Positions 26,882 to 36,667 of a DNA stretch of 64,000 bases are shown here, one piece after another. Origin of the DNA: Mucilaginibacter inviolabilis. GTDB taxonomy: Bacteria; Bacteroidota; Bacteroidia; Sphingobacteriales; Sphingobacteriaceae. The position numbers were made by a program, and so were the translations under genes. The notes under the pieces are model-generated. The model did not search any database. It saw only the letters and a list, made by a program, of their open reading frames with translations, and was not told the origin of the DNA. How positions within the stretch are numbered: the first letter of the stretch is position 1; every line of letters begins with the position of its first letter. The stretch lies in the NCBI RefSeq assembly GCF_011089895.1, contig NZ_JAANAT010000004.1, positions 660,841 through 724,840 of the forward strand, in the 5' to 3' direction.

Positions 26882-29485
26882 TTAGTTTTCCTTCACAAAA
26901 CTGGCCTCATCAACAAAACTGCTTTTTCCATTTACAATGGCTATAGCTTTAATTGTTGTATTGGCCGAGATGGTAACCGGAGCCGTGTACAATACAGAAC
27001 CGGCTGTTGGTGTCGATCCATCAAGCGTGTAATATATTTTAGCATCAGCATCCGAGCTTTTGATCTGGATGCTGAAAGGTTGTTTAAATGTTTTGGATGG
27101 CGCTATGATATACGGATTGGCCACGATGAGATTGTCGGGAATGGCAGATACCGGTTTCTCGAGGTCCTGCAAAAACAGTTTGTTGGAGAGCCTGCCGGTA
27201 AATACTTCAAACTCGCCGCCCTCGGCCATATCACTGTAATTTAAATACAGTTTATTATATGATTTTTTGGCGAGGCTCATGCCCTGCAGATAAGTATTAG
27301 CCCGGCTTATACCCGCTCCTGAATTGGTGATGGTGAATTTTTTACCATTCTCGAGATAAACCGTAGCCTTATCAAATTGGGGGATACCTACCATAAACTG
27401 GTTTTGCCCGGGCGCAATATTATAAATACCCAATGAGCTCATCACGTACCAGGCCGACATCTGCCCGCAATCCTCATTACCCGCAAGGCCATCCGGTTTT
27501 TCGCTGTATTCCTCGCGCAGGATACGGTCTATATAAAATTGGGTTTTATCGGGCGAGTCGGTAAAATTATACAGGTAGGCCATGTGATGACTTGGCTCGT
27601 TGCCATGCGCATACTGGCCAATTAAACCGGCCACATCAGGCGGGGCGTTGCCGCTTAGTTTTGATTCGGTGGTAAACAACTCATCCAACTTGGCCTCAAA
27701 GGCTTGTTTGCCGCCCATGCGGGTTATCAGGCCATCCACATCCTGGGGTACCAGGAAAGAGTATTGCCAGGAATTGCCCTCGGTATAATTACGGTTAATG
27801 TCGGTAGGGTTAAAAGGAGCGAACCAGCCTCCGTTGATACGGGCCTGCATAAAACCGTTCTGATTATTATATACGTTTTTCCAGTACTGCGCACGTTGTA
27901 TGTATTCGGCATAGTCCTGGGGCTTATCCAGCATTTTGGCCATTTGGGCAATGCACCAGTCGTCATAAGCATACTCCAACGTTTTGGAAACAGATGCCGG
28001 TTGACTATCGGCCTGTACAGCGCCATTTTTACGGTAATTATCCAACCCGAACTGATCGCGGTTTACGGCGGCTTTCATGGCGGTAAAAGCTTCGGCAGTA
28101 TCAAAATCACGGATACCTTTGGCATAAGCATCCACAATAACGGGGATGGAGTGGTTCCCGATCATACAATAGGTTTCGGTACTGGCCAGCGGCCATATAG
28201 GCAATAAGCCACCCTGCTCATACATAGCCAGGAAAGTTTTAATAAAATCACGGGTGCGTTTCCGATCGATCAGTGTAAGTAATGGATCTTCGGCGCGGAA
28301 GGTATCCCATAAGGAAAACACGGTATAATAATTAAAGCCCTGCGCGGTATGTATGTTTTGATCAAGCCCCAGGTATTGCCCATCCACATCGTTATAAATG
28401 TTGGGTGCCAGCATAGCATGATACAGAGCGGTATAGAAAATGGTTTGTTTGATGTGGGAATAATCGGGCACCACGGGGCGTTTCTCTTTAGGTACACGAC
28501 CGGTACCACCACCATTTGCCCGGAGTTCTGTTTGAGCCGTTTGTGTGGCCTGGGCAACGGTAGGGGCACCGCCTTCTACCTGTATCTTGTTCAGTTCGGT
28601 ATTCCAGATGGCTCTTGCTGCTTTTTGTACTTTTTTAAAGTCGAAATCAGGTACTTCGGCATCCAGGTTTTTTAAGGCGCCTTCGGCGCTTACGGAAGAT
28701 ATACCTACTTTGGAGATCACCTCACCAGGGTTATCAAACTGCAGGTACATTTTGATGTTTTTGCCTTCTGCCTTTGTCTGGCCCTCCTGCAACTGATCGT
28801 TACTGGCTATGCCATAAGTTTTAAAAGGTTTGGAAAACTTGGCATAAAAGTATACCCGCTGTCCTTTGGCCCATGACCTGGATTCGCGGAAGCCACGGAT
28901 TTCATGGTCGTTCAACACTTCAATCCAGGAATCGGTCACAATATCGCGGTGTTGCAGATCAATGATAATATTGGCCTTTGGCGTGCTGGGGTAATTATAA
29001 CGGTGCACACCAACCCGTGTAGTGACGGTAAGTTCTACACCTATGTTGTATTTATCAAGCAGGGTTTTATAGTAGCCTGGCGAGGCTATCTCGTTTTTCT
29101 TTTTAAAACCAGAACGGTAATCGGTGTTTTTAAACTGCGGATCGCCGGTGGTGGGCATAAATAATACATCGCAATAGTCGGCAATACCTGTACCGCTCAA
29201 GTGGGTATGCGAAAAGCCGTATACCACTGTATCCGTAAAATGATAACCCGAACAGCCATCCCAACCGGTTAAGCGCGTATCCGGACTCAACTGTACCATA
29301 CCAAAAGGTAGCACAGCGCCGGGATAAGTATGCCCATGCCCACCGGTGCCGATAAAAGGGTCAACCAGTTGTGCATAATCTCTCTCTTTTTTCTTTTCGG
29401 CTTTTTGGGCCAAAACAACAGATGTAGTGGCAAATAGTAAAGAGAAGGTTAAAACATTCCGGAGTGCAAATTTTATAGCGGACAT
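26882..29485 (-). CDS. GH92 alpha-mannosidase with C-terminal CHB_HEX_C-type domain
   Basis: 867 residues, secreted (signal ending VVLAQ). GH92 enzymes are calcium-dependent exo-alpha-mannosidases acting on alpha-1,2 (and other) mannosides of glycans. Marks: YAQLVDPFIGTGGHGHTYPG right after the signal, GWDGCSGYHF, SLWDTFRAEDPLLTL, GLAGNEDCGQMSAWYV. The last 80 residues (AKIYYTLDGSTPTAGSVLY, TTIKAIAIVNGKS) form a chitobiase C-terminal-like beta domain, an accessory module often at the end of such enzymes. No SusCD pair is next to it, so it is a stand-alone glycosidase here. Confidence 0.93.
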   Translation of the reverse strand: MSAIKFALRNVLTFSLLFATTSVVLAQKAEKKKERDYAQLVDPFIGTGGHGHTYPGAVLPFGMVQLSPDTRLTGWDGCSGYHFTDTVVYGFSHTHLSGTGIADYCDVLFMPTTGDPQFKNTDYRSGFKKKNEIASPGYYKTLLDKYNIGVELTVTTRVGVHRYNYPSTPKANIIIDLQHRDIVTDSWIEVLNDHEIRGFRESRSWAKGQRVYFYAKFSKPFKTYGIASNDQLQEGQTKAEGKNIKMYLQFDNPGEVISKVGISSVSAEGALKNLDAEVPDFDFKKVQKAARAIWNTELNKIQVEGGAPTVAQATQTAQTELRANGGGTGRVPKEKRPVVPDYSHIKQTIFYTALYHAMLAPNIYNDVDGQYLGLDQNIHTAQGFNYYTVFSLWDTFRAEDPLLTLIDRKRTRDFIKTFLAMYEQGGLLPIWPLASTETYCMIGNHSIPVIVDAYAKGIRDFDTAEAFTAMKAAVNRDQFGLDNYRKNGAVQADSQPASVSKTLEYAYDDWCIAQMAKMLDKPQDYAEYIQRAQYWKNVYNNQNGFMQARINGGWFAPFNPTDINRNYTEGNSWQYSFLVPQDVDGLITRMGGKQAFEAKLDELFTTESKLSGNAPPDVAGLIGQYAHGNEPSHHMAYLYNFTDSPDKTQFYIDRILREEYSEKPDGLAGNEDCGQMSAWYVMSSLGIYNIAPGQNQFMVGIPQFDKATVYLENGKKFTITNSGAGISRANTYLQGMSLAKKSYNKLYLNYSDMAEGGEFEVFTGRLSNKLFLQDLEKPVSAIPDNLIVANPYIIAPSKTFKQPFSIQIKSSDADAKIYYTLDGSTPTAGSVLYTAPVTISANTTIKAIAIVNGKSSFVDEASFVKEN

Positions 29486-29908
29486 ATAGGTAAACGCTGT
29501 TTATTATATCACGCAAATTAAAACTTAAATGTTACAATTAAAAAACGTAAACCAGGGGAGTAAGGATTAATGGAGCAACGGTAAAGTACCAGACTGCTAA
29601 GTGGAATTATGAAAATTCTGATTCAGACTGATTTTTCGTATATTTGTATATGCCAAGAGCCCCGGTTTTCAATATTCATGAAAACCGGGGCTCTTTAGTT
29701 AAGGTCTGCAAGAGACAAAAATGAGCTATTTCGTATTTAGTTGTTTGATTATCAATTTATTAATACTTTTTAAACCTTTCAAAACACCTCTAAAATTTGT
29801 TAAAAAGTGTTAAAATCGATATTTTTTGAACAGATTCTAACACTTTTTAAGCGGTTTTTGATCGTTTTTAGTCCTGTTTTTTGTTAAAATCCAAGGTTTA
29901 AAAAGTTT
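29486..29908. other. 423-base non-coding gap with two hairpins
   Basis: No gene is supported. It contains a promoter-like TATATTTG directly followed by a strong GC-rich hairpin (described separately) and a dyad TTAAAAAGTGTTA / TAACACTTTTTAA (29800-29812, 29838-29850) 60 bases past the end of the efflux pump gene on the minus strand, which may help end that transcript. Confidence 0.5.
29655..29695 (+). terminator. Strong hairpin downstream of a promoter-like box
   Basis: 17-bp perfect stem AAGAGCCCCGGTTTTCA / TGAAAACCGGGGCTCTT with a 7-base loop. On the plus strand it is followed by TAGTT, on the minus strand by GGCATAT, so T runs are poor. It may be a terminator or the body of a short RNA starting near 29650. 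Confidence 0.5.
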
Positions 29909-32900
29909 TTAAGCGTTACGTACTACTCCCATTTTTTTCAAAAGCTTGCGGTTTTCGCGGCGATGAATCAAACGGTAAACGATGGCATAAATAATAGGTA
30001 ATATGAGCAGCGTCAATATGGTTGATGTTACCAAACCACCTATCACTACGATAGCCAACGGTTTTTGAGTTTCGGAACCTATACCAGTTGATACGGCCGC
30101 CGGTAGTAATCCAATAGCAGCCATCAGGGCAGTCATCACTACCGGGCGAACCCTGGAAATTACGCCTTCCAGTATAGCTTCGTTAAGGTGCATCCGTGCT
30201 TCGAGATTTTTTCTGAAAACGGATACCAATATAACCCCATTTTGAATACATACACCAAATAAGGCTATAAAGCCGATACCTGCCGATATACTAAAGTTGG
30301 TGTTTGTAATATGCAATGCCAGGATACCACCGATAAGTGCAAATGGTACGTTCATGATAACCAATATTGCATCTTTGGCGTTGCCAAAGGTGATGAATAG
30401 GATCAGGAATATAACCAGTAAACAGATAGGCACTACGTGAGCTAATGTATTGGAAGCTCTGATCTGATTTTCAAATTCACCGTTCCAGGTGAAAGAGTAG
30501 CCTTGGTCAAGCTTAACGGCGGCATTTACTTTCTGTTGGGCTTCGGCAATGGTACTACCCAAATCGCGACCACGCACCGAGAATTTAACCGCTATATAAC
30601 GCATATTGTTGTCGCGGTAAATAAAGGCGGGCCCGGTTTGAGTGGTTATGTTTGAGATTTCTTTGATGGCAATTTTGGAGCCGTTCAAAGTAGGTACCAT
30701 TAGGTTTTCGATCTTATCCTGGGTGTTCCTGAACGCTTTTTGATAGCGAATCCGGATGTCAAACTTGCGTTCACCCTCGTAAAGAGTAGTGGCGGCTTTA
30801 CCACCGATAGCCATTTCAATAACAGCATTGGCATCGGCGGTGGATACACCATAAAGTGCCATTTTGCGCTGGTCAAGCTCAATACGGAACTCCGGCTGGC
30901 CCAGGTTACGCAATACGCCAAGGTCTTCAACACCCTGAACATGTTTCAGGATATCCATGACAGAATCAGCCTTATGGTCGAGTACAGTAAAATCAGGTCC
31001 GAATATTTTTACAGCCATAGAAGCAGGTACACCGGCAACGGCCTCGGCCACGTTATCGATAATAGGCTGTGAATAGTTAAAAATGATGCCAGGGAACTGA
31101 CTCAGTTTTTTATCAATATTGGCGATCAGTTCCTCCTGGGTCAGACCACTTTCCCATTGATCTTTAGGTTTTAAGTCGACCTGGATCTGTACGTTAAAGA
31201 AACCCTTAGGGTCGGTACCGTCATTGGTACGCCCCACCTGCGACAAAGTCTGTTTTACCTCAGGAAAAGTCGACAATACATCGCGCATCTTATTGGTCAC
31301 ATTTACTGAACTTTCTAATGACGTACTCATCGGTAGTTGCGCGGTTACCCATAAAGCCCCCTCATTAAGTTGTGGTAAAAACTCGCTGCCTAAAAATTTG
31401 GCCGAGAAGAAGGTTACCGCCATAAAGGACACCGCCACAATTAAGCTTAGCTTTTGATTGCGATAAGTATAATTAAACATCCTGCGGATGCCCTTCTCAA
31501 AGAATATAACGATAGGGTTATGCTTTTCCCTAACGTTTTTACTTAGTAATATACTGGATAGGGCAGGAACCAGGGTAAGTGTAAATATTAATGCCCCCAA
31601 TAAGGCAAAGCCCAGGGTGTAAGCCAATGGTGAGAACATCTTACCTTCTACCTTTTGGAATGCAAAAATTGGCACTAAACAGGTAAGGATAATGAGTTTG
31701 GAAAAGAATATGGCTTTACCCATTTCGGAACCTACATTTTTAAACAGACCCAGTTTGGCTAAACCATTAAATTTTTGCATACCTACTTCTTTGGCTCGAT
31801 GGTCAAGGGCCACAAATATTCCCTCTACCATCACCACAGCGCCATCTATAATGATACCGAAATCGACGGCACCCATCGAGAGCAGGTTTGCGCTCATACC
31901 TTTTAAGCGTAAACAGATAAAGGCAAACAATAACGCAAGTGGTATAATGACGGCCACAATAAGTGTTGTGCGCCAGTCGGCCATAAACAGGAATACAATA
32001 ACAGTAACCAGAATAATACCCTCGCACAGGTTATGGATAACTGTTTCTGTACAAAAATCCATCAGGTTAGTACGATCGTAAAAAGTATCAATCTTAACAT
32101 CCTTAGGTAAGATGCTATTGTTCAGCTCGGCAACTTTGTCGCGTATCCGTTTTAAAACTTCTGCAGGGTTTTCGCCTTTACGCATTACTACGATACCTTC
32201 AATAACGTCGTTATGCTTGTCGCGCCCAACCTGGCCTAAACGGGGCAGGCCACTTTCTTTAATTTCGGCGACATCCTTGGCCAGTATGGGTACATTGTTT
32301 ACATTTTTGATGATGATGTTCTGGATCTCATCAATGTTGTTGATCAAACCAATACCACGTACAATGTAGGCCTGGTCGTTCTTTTCAATGATATCACCAC
32401 CTACGTTGATGTTACTGCGGTTGATAGCATTATAAACATCAAGTGAGGTAAGGCTGTATTTCTGCAGCAAAGCAGGGTTAACGCTTACTTCGTAAGTTTT
32501 TTCTTCACCGCCAAAGCTGTTTACGTCGGCAACGCCTGGTACCGATTTAAACTGGCGATCGAGGATCCAATCCTGAATGGCGGTAAGGTCGTGGATGGTT
32601 TTGGTGCGGCTTTTAAGTGTATAACGGTATATTTCGCCGGTAGGACCGTATGGTGGTTCTACTTCTGGTTTTACACCATCGGGTAAGTCTGCATTACCCA
32701 GGCGACTTAATACCTGTTGCCGGGCAAAGGCATCATCTACGTCATCATCAAAAATGATACGGACATAGGATAAACCAAATGAGGAAGTAGTACGCAGATT
32801 AGCCTTTTTTTGGACAGAGTTCAAAACGGTCTCCATAGGTATGGTGATCATTTTTTCTACCTCTTCGGCACTTCGGCCCGGCCATTGCGCTATAATGATG

Positions 32901-33049
32901 ATCTGCGTATTGGTAACATCGGGGAACGTTTCAATTGGTGTATTGAGGTAGCTCCATATACCCAGCACTACCAGCACCAGCGTCATGAAAAACACGAAGT
33001 AGCGGTGCCTTAATGAAAAGTAGATTATATTTTTAATGAATTTATTCAT
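29909..33049 (-). CDS. CzcA/CusA-type RND efflux pump
   Basis: 1046 residues, the inner-membrane proton-driven part of a heavy-metal efflux system. It starts with the typical LRHRYFVFFMTLVLVVLG helix and NTPIETFPDVTNTQIIIIAQWPG of the HME-RND branch. Two large periplasmic loops lie between the first and second and the seventh and eighth helices. The fourth-helix region carries GAVDFGIIIDGAVVMVEG, with the acidic residues of the HME signature DFGxxxDGA. Last of three genes (TolC-like, adaptor, pump). The metal (Cu/Ag, Zn/Co/Cd) cannot be named from sequence alone. Confidence 0.93.
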   Translation of the reverse strand: MNKFIKNIIYFSLRHRYFVFFMTLVLVVLGIWSYLNTPIETFPDVTNTQIIIIAQWPGRSAEEVEKMITIPMETVLNSVQKKANLRTTSSFGLSYVRIIFDDDVDDAFARQQVLSRLGNADLPDGVKPEVEPPYGPTGEIYRYTLKSRTKTIHDLTAIQDWILDRQFKSVPGVADVNSFGGEEKTYEVSVNPALLQKYSLTSLDVYNAINRSNINVGGDIIEKNDQAYIVRGIGLINNIDEIQNIIIKNVNNVPILAKDVAEIKESGLPRLGQVGRDKHNDVIEGIVVMRKGENPAEVLKRIRDKVAELNNSILPKDVKIDTFYDRTNLMDFCTETVIHNLCEGIILVTVIVFLFMADWRTTLIVAVIIPLALLFAFICLRLKGMSANLLSMGAVDFGIIIDGAVVMVEGIFVALDHRAKEVGMQKFNGLAKLGLFKNVGSEMGKAIFFSKLIILTCLVPIFAFQKVEGKMFSPLAYTLGFALLGALIFTLTLVPALSSILLSKNVREKHNPIVIFFEKGIRRMFNYTYRNQKLSLIVAVSFMAVTFFSAKFLGSEFLPQLNEGALWVTAQLPMSTSLESSVNVTNKMRDVLSTFPEVKQTLSQVGRTNDGTDPKGFFNVQIQVDLKPKDQWESGLTQEELIANIDKKLSQFPGIIFNYSQPIIDNVAEAVAGVPASMAVKIFGPDFTVLDHKADSVMDILKHVQGVEDLGVLRNLGQPEFRIELDQRKMALYGVSTADANAVIEMAIGGKAATTLYEGERKFDIRIRYQKAFRNTQDKIENLMVPTLNGSKIAIKEISNITTQTGPAFIYRDNNMRYIAVKFSVRGRDLGSTIAEAQQKVNAAVKLDQGYSFTWNGEFENQIRASNTLAHVVPICLLVIFLILFITFGNAKDAILVIMNVPFALIGGILALHITNTNFSISAGIGFIALFGVCIQNGVILVSVFRKNLEARMHLNEAILEGVISRVRPVVMTALMAAIGLLPAAVSTGIGSETQKPLAIVVIGGLVTSTILTLLILPIIYAIVYRLIHRRENRKLLKKMGVVRNA

Positions 33050-33072
33050 TTTAGTATCTTGTAATTAATTTA

Positions 33073-33165
33073 GTATCAAGTAGCTAGTATCAAGTATCAA
33101 GATCTTTTGGAGACCATAAATATCACGCTTAGAGGTCATGATACTTGATACTAGCTACTTGATAC
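33073..33165. repeat. Inverted repeat of the GTATCAAGTAGCTAGTATC type
   Basis: Perfect 27-bp arms at 33073-33099 and 33139-33165 within the 127-base gap between adaptor and pump genes. It is a further palindromic repeat family, here inside an operon. Confidence 0.75.
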
Positions 33166-33176
33166 CAATAAAAAAT

Positions 33177-34280
33177 CTATTTATCACCCATTAACGCATC
33201 ATAAAACAATAGTTGATTCTTAGAGATGATCTTATCACCTGCATTTAAGCCTGAGGAGATATAGCTTACATCATCAACTGTTTTGATCACGCTTACTTCG
33301 CGTACTTTTAAATCGCTTTTACTATTGTACACTACTACGTAATATTTGCTGTTATCAAAAATAACCGCTTTTGCAGGTACCGCTACCGATTGAGCTTTAT
33401 CGTTATTAGAGATCACTACGTTGGTAAACATTTCAGGCTTCAATAACATATCCGTATTGGGCAATACGATCTTAATCTTCATTACCTTGTTATCAGGGTC
33501 AAGAACGGAGCTGATGGCATCAACCTTGCCTATAAATACTCTACCCGGGTAAGCTACTGTGGTAACTTTGGCTGTATAACCTACTTTTACTTTACTAATA
33601 TCAGATTCAAACACATTGGCCCATATCCACACATCTTTCATGTTGGAGATGGTGAACATGTTGCCACTATTATCGGGGCGAATAAAACTCCCGGCAGTAA
33701 TGCTTTTTTCAACAATAAAACCACTCTCAGGGGCTTTGATGATCAGTGAGCCACTTGCCGACGTGTTGCCGCCGCCATTGATGGCAATTTGCTGTTGAAT
33801 TTTAGTGCTGGCTGCTGCAGCTTTATTATAGTTTTCTTTGGCTTCTGTATAATCTCGCTCGCTTGATATGCCATTTTTGTATAGATATTCGGCCTGCTCC
33901 AACTGGCGTTTTGCAATAGCCAGGTCTGACCGGGTTGCTGTGAGATCGGTGTAATTACCGGCAATATCCGCACTCCGCATTACAGCCAGCGTTTGACCTT
34001 TGGTAACCTTATCGCCCAGGGAAACTTTGACTTCCTGTATTTGTCCCCCAGCGAAAGGGAATACTTTGATCACGTTGTTGTCATCATAAGATACCTCACC
34101 CGAAAGGCTAAGTTCATCCTTCATGGCAGTGGTTTTGGCCGTATCAATAGTGATCATTCGCGCCATAGAGTCGCTAACGGTAACAGGCAGGTTTTCTGCT
34201 ACAGGCTGGGGCTTGCCTTTGCAGGCGGCAAGCAATAGTAAAGCGGAGATGCCGGATAACAGCGTTTCTCTTTTCATCAT
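33177..34280 (-). CDS. RND efflux periplasmic adaptor (membrane fusion protein)
   Basis: 367 residues. Lipobox LAAC gives a lipidated Cys at residue 20 and anchors it to the inner membrane. Order: barrel-sandwich (lipoyl-like) halves around GQIQEVKVSLGDKVTKGQTLAVM and GSLIIKAPESGFIVEKSI, a coiled-coil hairpin between them (about residues 110-165), beta-barrel (WIWANVFESDISKV), and a membrane-proximal domain. It links pump and TolC-like channel. The gap to the TolC gene is 22 bases, and the pump gene follows after a palindromic repeat. Confidence 0.92.
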   Translation of the reverse strand: MMKRETLLSGISALLLLAACKGKPQPVAENLPVTVSDSMARMITIDTAKTTAMKDELSLSGEVSYDDNNVIKVFPFAGGQIQEVKVSLGDKVTKGQTLAVMRSADIAGNYTDLTATRSDLAIAKRQLEQAEYLYKNGISSERDYTEAKENYNKAAAASTKIQQQIAINGGGNTSASGSLIIKAPESGFIVEKSITAGSFIRPDNSGNMFTISNMKDVWIWANVFESDISKVKVGYTAKVTTVAYPGRVFIGKVDAISSVLDPDNKVMKIKIVLPNTDMLLKPEMFTNVVISNNDKAQSVAVPAKAVIFDNSKYYVVVYNSKSDLKVREVSVIKTVDDVSYISSGLNAGDKIISKNQLLFYDALMGDK

Positions 34281-34302
34281 TATTTTATATTTATAAAAAT
34301 TA

Positions 34303-35577
34303 TCAGGATTTAATTACAGGAATACCGATGGCAAAATTGAGATCGGCAATAGACTTTTGAAGATTATACTGCTGTTGCAAAATCTTAAGCTTGGTATCTT
34401 TATAAGTATCAAAAAAATCAACAAACTCAATCAGGCTGATCTGTCTTTGCTGAAAGCTTTTGAGCATACTGCTAAATAATTTATCGTACTGCTCATTAAA
34501 TTCAACCTGCTGGGTAGTAAACAGCTGTTGATTTAATTTATATTGATTTACAGCAGCGACAACATCATTTTTAAGTTGAAACTCACTTTGTTTTAAAGTG
34601 CTTTCCTGGCTCTGTAGATTATACTTGGCCGATTTGATGTTACCCTGGTTACGATTAAAAAAGGGCAGAGGGAGGCCAATTTCTAAACCATAATAGTTAG
34701 GCGCATAGTTGCTGTTTTTATCATATGAAGCGCCAATGGTGATATCCGGAACCGCTAATGCACGCTGATAAGCAAGGTTATGCGTGGCCGAGTTGAGTTG
34801 ATACTGGTTCGACAGGTAATCGGGTCTGCTGGCTTTTGCTTGTTCAATTAATGAAGGAATGTCAAGCGTTACATTTTCTGTTGGCTTATCATTAATGATG
34901 GGATCAACAAAAGCAGTTTCTTTGGTTTGCAGTAAAGTTTTTAGTTCGGTTTGAAGGTCATTAATCTGGCGATTATTCTCTACCATATCATTCTGCAGCC
35001 CAAAAAGCAAAGCTTTAAGCCTGATCAGATCTTTCATAGAGGTATTACCCGCATCATATGATTTTTGAATGGCTTTTACCAGGTTAGTGGCTGAAGTGAT
35101 CTCATTTTCATAAACCCTTTGTTGAGCGTTAAGCGTAGCCAGCTGACTAAAATCAAGCCGCAGATTGTAGCGCAGATTGCGCATCAGGTCATTGAAAGCG
35201 GCCTCCTGTACCATGGCATCATCCTTGGCTATTTGTACCTGTTTGCCTCGCTTGCCGGCAGTGGTAAACACCTGGTTCAGTTGCACAAACACTTGTCCCT
35301 GGCCTTTACGGTGGTCAAAGAACTTATTGCTTCCGCTGGTATGAATGTTTTGATCGGTACTTAATACAGGATTGTCCCAAAGCTTAGCCTGTTGTATGAG
35401 CGCTTTTGATGCTTCTACATTATATTTTTGGGCTAAAAGGCTTAAATTGTTTTCAAGAAATTGTTTCTCGGCGTCCTGGAAGGTAAGTTTGAGTGTGTCA
35501 GTTTGGGCGACTGCCCCGTTTGTACTAAAAATAAAAAGTACGACTGATAAAAAAAGCAGGGGTTTTATCTTATACAT
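34303..35577 (-). CDS. TolC-family outer membrane channel of the efflux operon
   Basis: 424 residues, signal ending NGAVAQT. Two repeats of long helices separated by short beta parts, as in OEP/TolC proteins: DAEKQFLENNLSLLAQKYNVE, ALIQQAKLWDNPVLSTDQNI, and in the second half ASYDKNSNYAPNYYGLEIGLPLPFFNRNQG. First gene of the operon, so it also marks the likely promoter side (upstream of 35577). Matches the CzcC/CusC subgroup by context. Confidence 0.92.
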   Translation of the reverse strand: MYKIKPLLFLSVVLFIFSTNGAVAQTDTLKLTFQDAEKQFLENNLSLLAQKYNVEASKALIQQAKLWDNPVLSTDQNIHTSGSNKFFDHRKGQGQVFVQLNQVFTTAGKRGKQVQIAKDDAMVQEAAFNDLMRNLRYNLRLDFSQLATLNAQQRVYENEITSATNLVKAIQKSYDAGNTSMKDLIRLKALLFGLQNDMVENNRQINDLQTELKTLLQTKETAFVDPIINDKPTENVTLDIPSLIEQAKASRPDYLSNQYQLNSATHNLAYQRALAVPDITIGASYDKNSNYAPNYYGLEIGLPLPFFNRNQGNIKSAKYNLQSQESTLKQSEFQLKNDVVAAVNQYKLNQQLFTTQQVEFNEQYDKLFSSMLKSFQQRQISLIEFVDFFDTYKDTKLKILQQQYNLQKSIADLNFAIGIPVIKS

Positions 35578-35766
35578 AGTCCTAGTTCAATTCAACTTTG
35601 CAAACATTCACAATAGGTATGAATTTTCCATGAAGATAGTAAATGGCCGAATTTGAAACCTTGGTATAAATTAAATTTAAATTATATTTAGCACCGACTT
35701 TTGTAAAATCATTCAGAATCAGCTGAATATAATAAGTAAGAAGAGGAAGTAATGAATTTGTAATAG

Positions 35767-36552
35767 TTAGATTTCGATTTCAAAAGTATCAGCATCCTTT
35801 AAAAAAGGCAATGCACGGCGTGCTTTTATCACTTCATCGGCTATAATAGAGAAGGTGTATACATCATCTTCATCGCGTTTATAATATACCACGTTACCAT
35901 TTGGGTCGATACAAGTAGAATCACCAGAGTGGTAAACCTCGTTGCCATCATGCCCTACACGGTTTACGCCAATCACATAGCTTTGATTTTCTACAGCACG
36001 TGCCGGTAAAAGGGTACGCCAGTGTAATGCTCTGCGTTCGGGCCAGTTGGCCACAACAATGAGCAGGTCGTAGGCGTTTTCACTAATATTGCGTAACCAT
36101 ACGGGGAAACGCAGATCGTAGCATATCACCGGGCAAATTACCCATCCGTTAAGTTTAACAAAAAGCTTCTCGTTACCTGCAGTATAGGTGTTATGTTCTT
36201 TACCTAATGCAAAAAGGTGCCGCTTATCATAATGCTCATAAGTACCATCAGGCCGCATCCAGATAAGGCGATTGTAAAACTTACCGCCTTCTTTTATAAT
36301 AATGCTGCCGGTTACTACACAATCATATAGCTGTGCTGTTTTGAGCATCCATTTCATGGTTTTATCATCCATGGATTCTGCCAGTTTCTCGGCATCCATG
36401 GTAAAACCGGTGCTGAACATCTCTGGCAATATGATAAGATCCGTTTTTTCGCGTATACCACCTGATAATCTTAGCGATATATTCTGTAAATTTTTATCGG
36501 TATTTTCCCAAAAAAGGTAACCCTGAAAAACAGTAATTTTAAGATTATCCAT
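35767..36552 (-). CDS. Omega-amidase of the nitrilase superfamily (YafV/Nit2-like)
   Basis: 261-residue cytosolic amidase. The catalytic triad is visible: Glu44 in LPEMFSTGF, Lys110 in YDKRHLFALG and Cys144 in VICYDLRFP. The family releases ammonia from 2-oxoglutaramate and similar alpha-keto amides. The next gene on the same strand is a methionine/glutamine aminotransferase, which would make such keto-amides, so the pair fits the glutamine transaminase / omega-amidase route of methionine salvage. Confidence 0.88.
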   Translation of the reverse strand: MDNLKITVFQGYLFWENTDKNLQNISLRLSGGIREKTDLIILPEMFSTGFTMDAEKLAESMDDKTMKWMLKTAQLYDCVVTGSIIIKEGGKFYNRLIWMRPDGTYEHYDKRHLFALGKEHNTYTAGNEKLFVKLNGWVICPVICYDLRFPVWLRNISENAYDLLIVVANWPERRALHWRTLLPARAVENQSYVIGVNRVGHDGNEVYHSGDSTCIDPNGNVVYYKRDEDDVYTFSIIADEVIKARRALPFLKDADTFEIEI

Positions 36553-36667
36553 AAGCAGTATTTTAGTAGTTCATAGATGACAGATCTTTGTCAAAATAAA
36601 TTACAATTGATCTATCTCATTGCTATTAACCAAAATTATGGTTTATATACAATATATTAACCATAAA

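Noticed and set aside
27704..28207. 167-residue frame opposite the GH92 gene
   Set aside because: It is the antisense of a clearly coding GH92 region.
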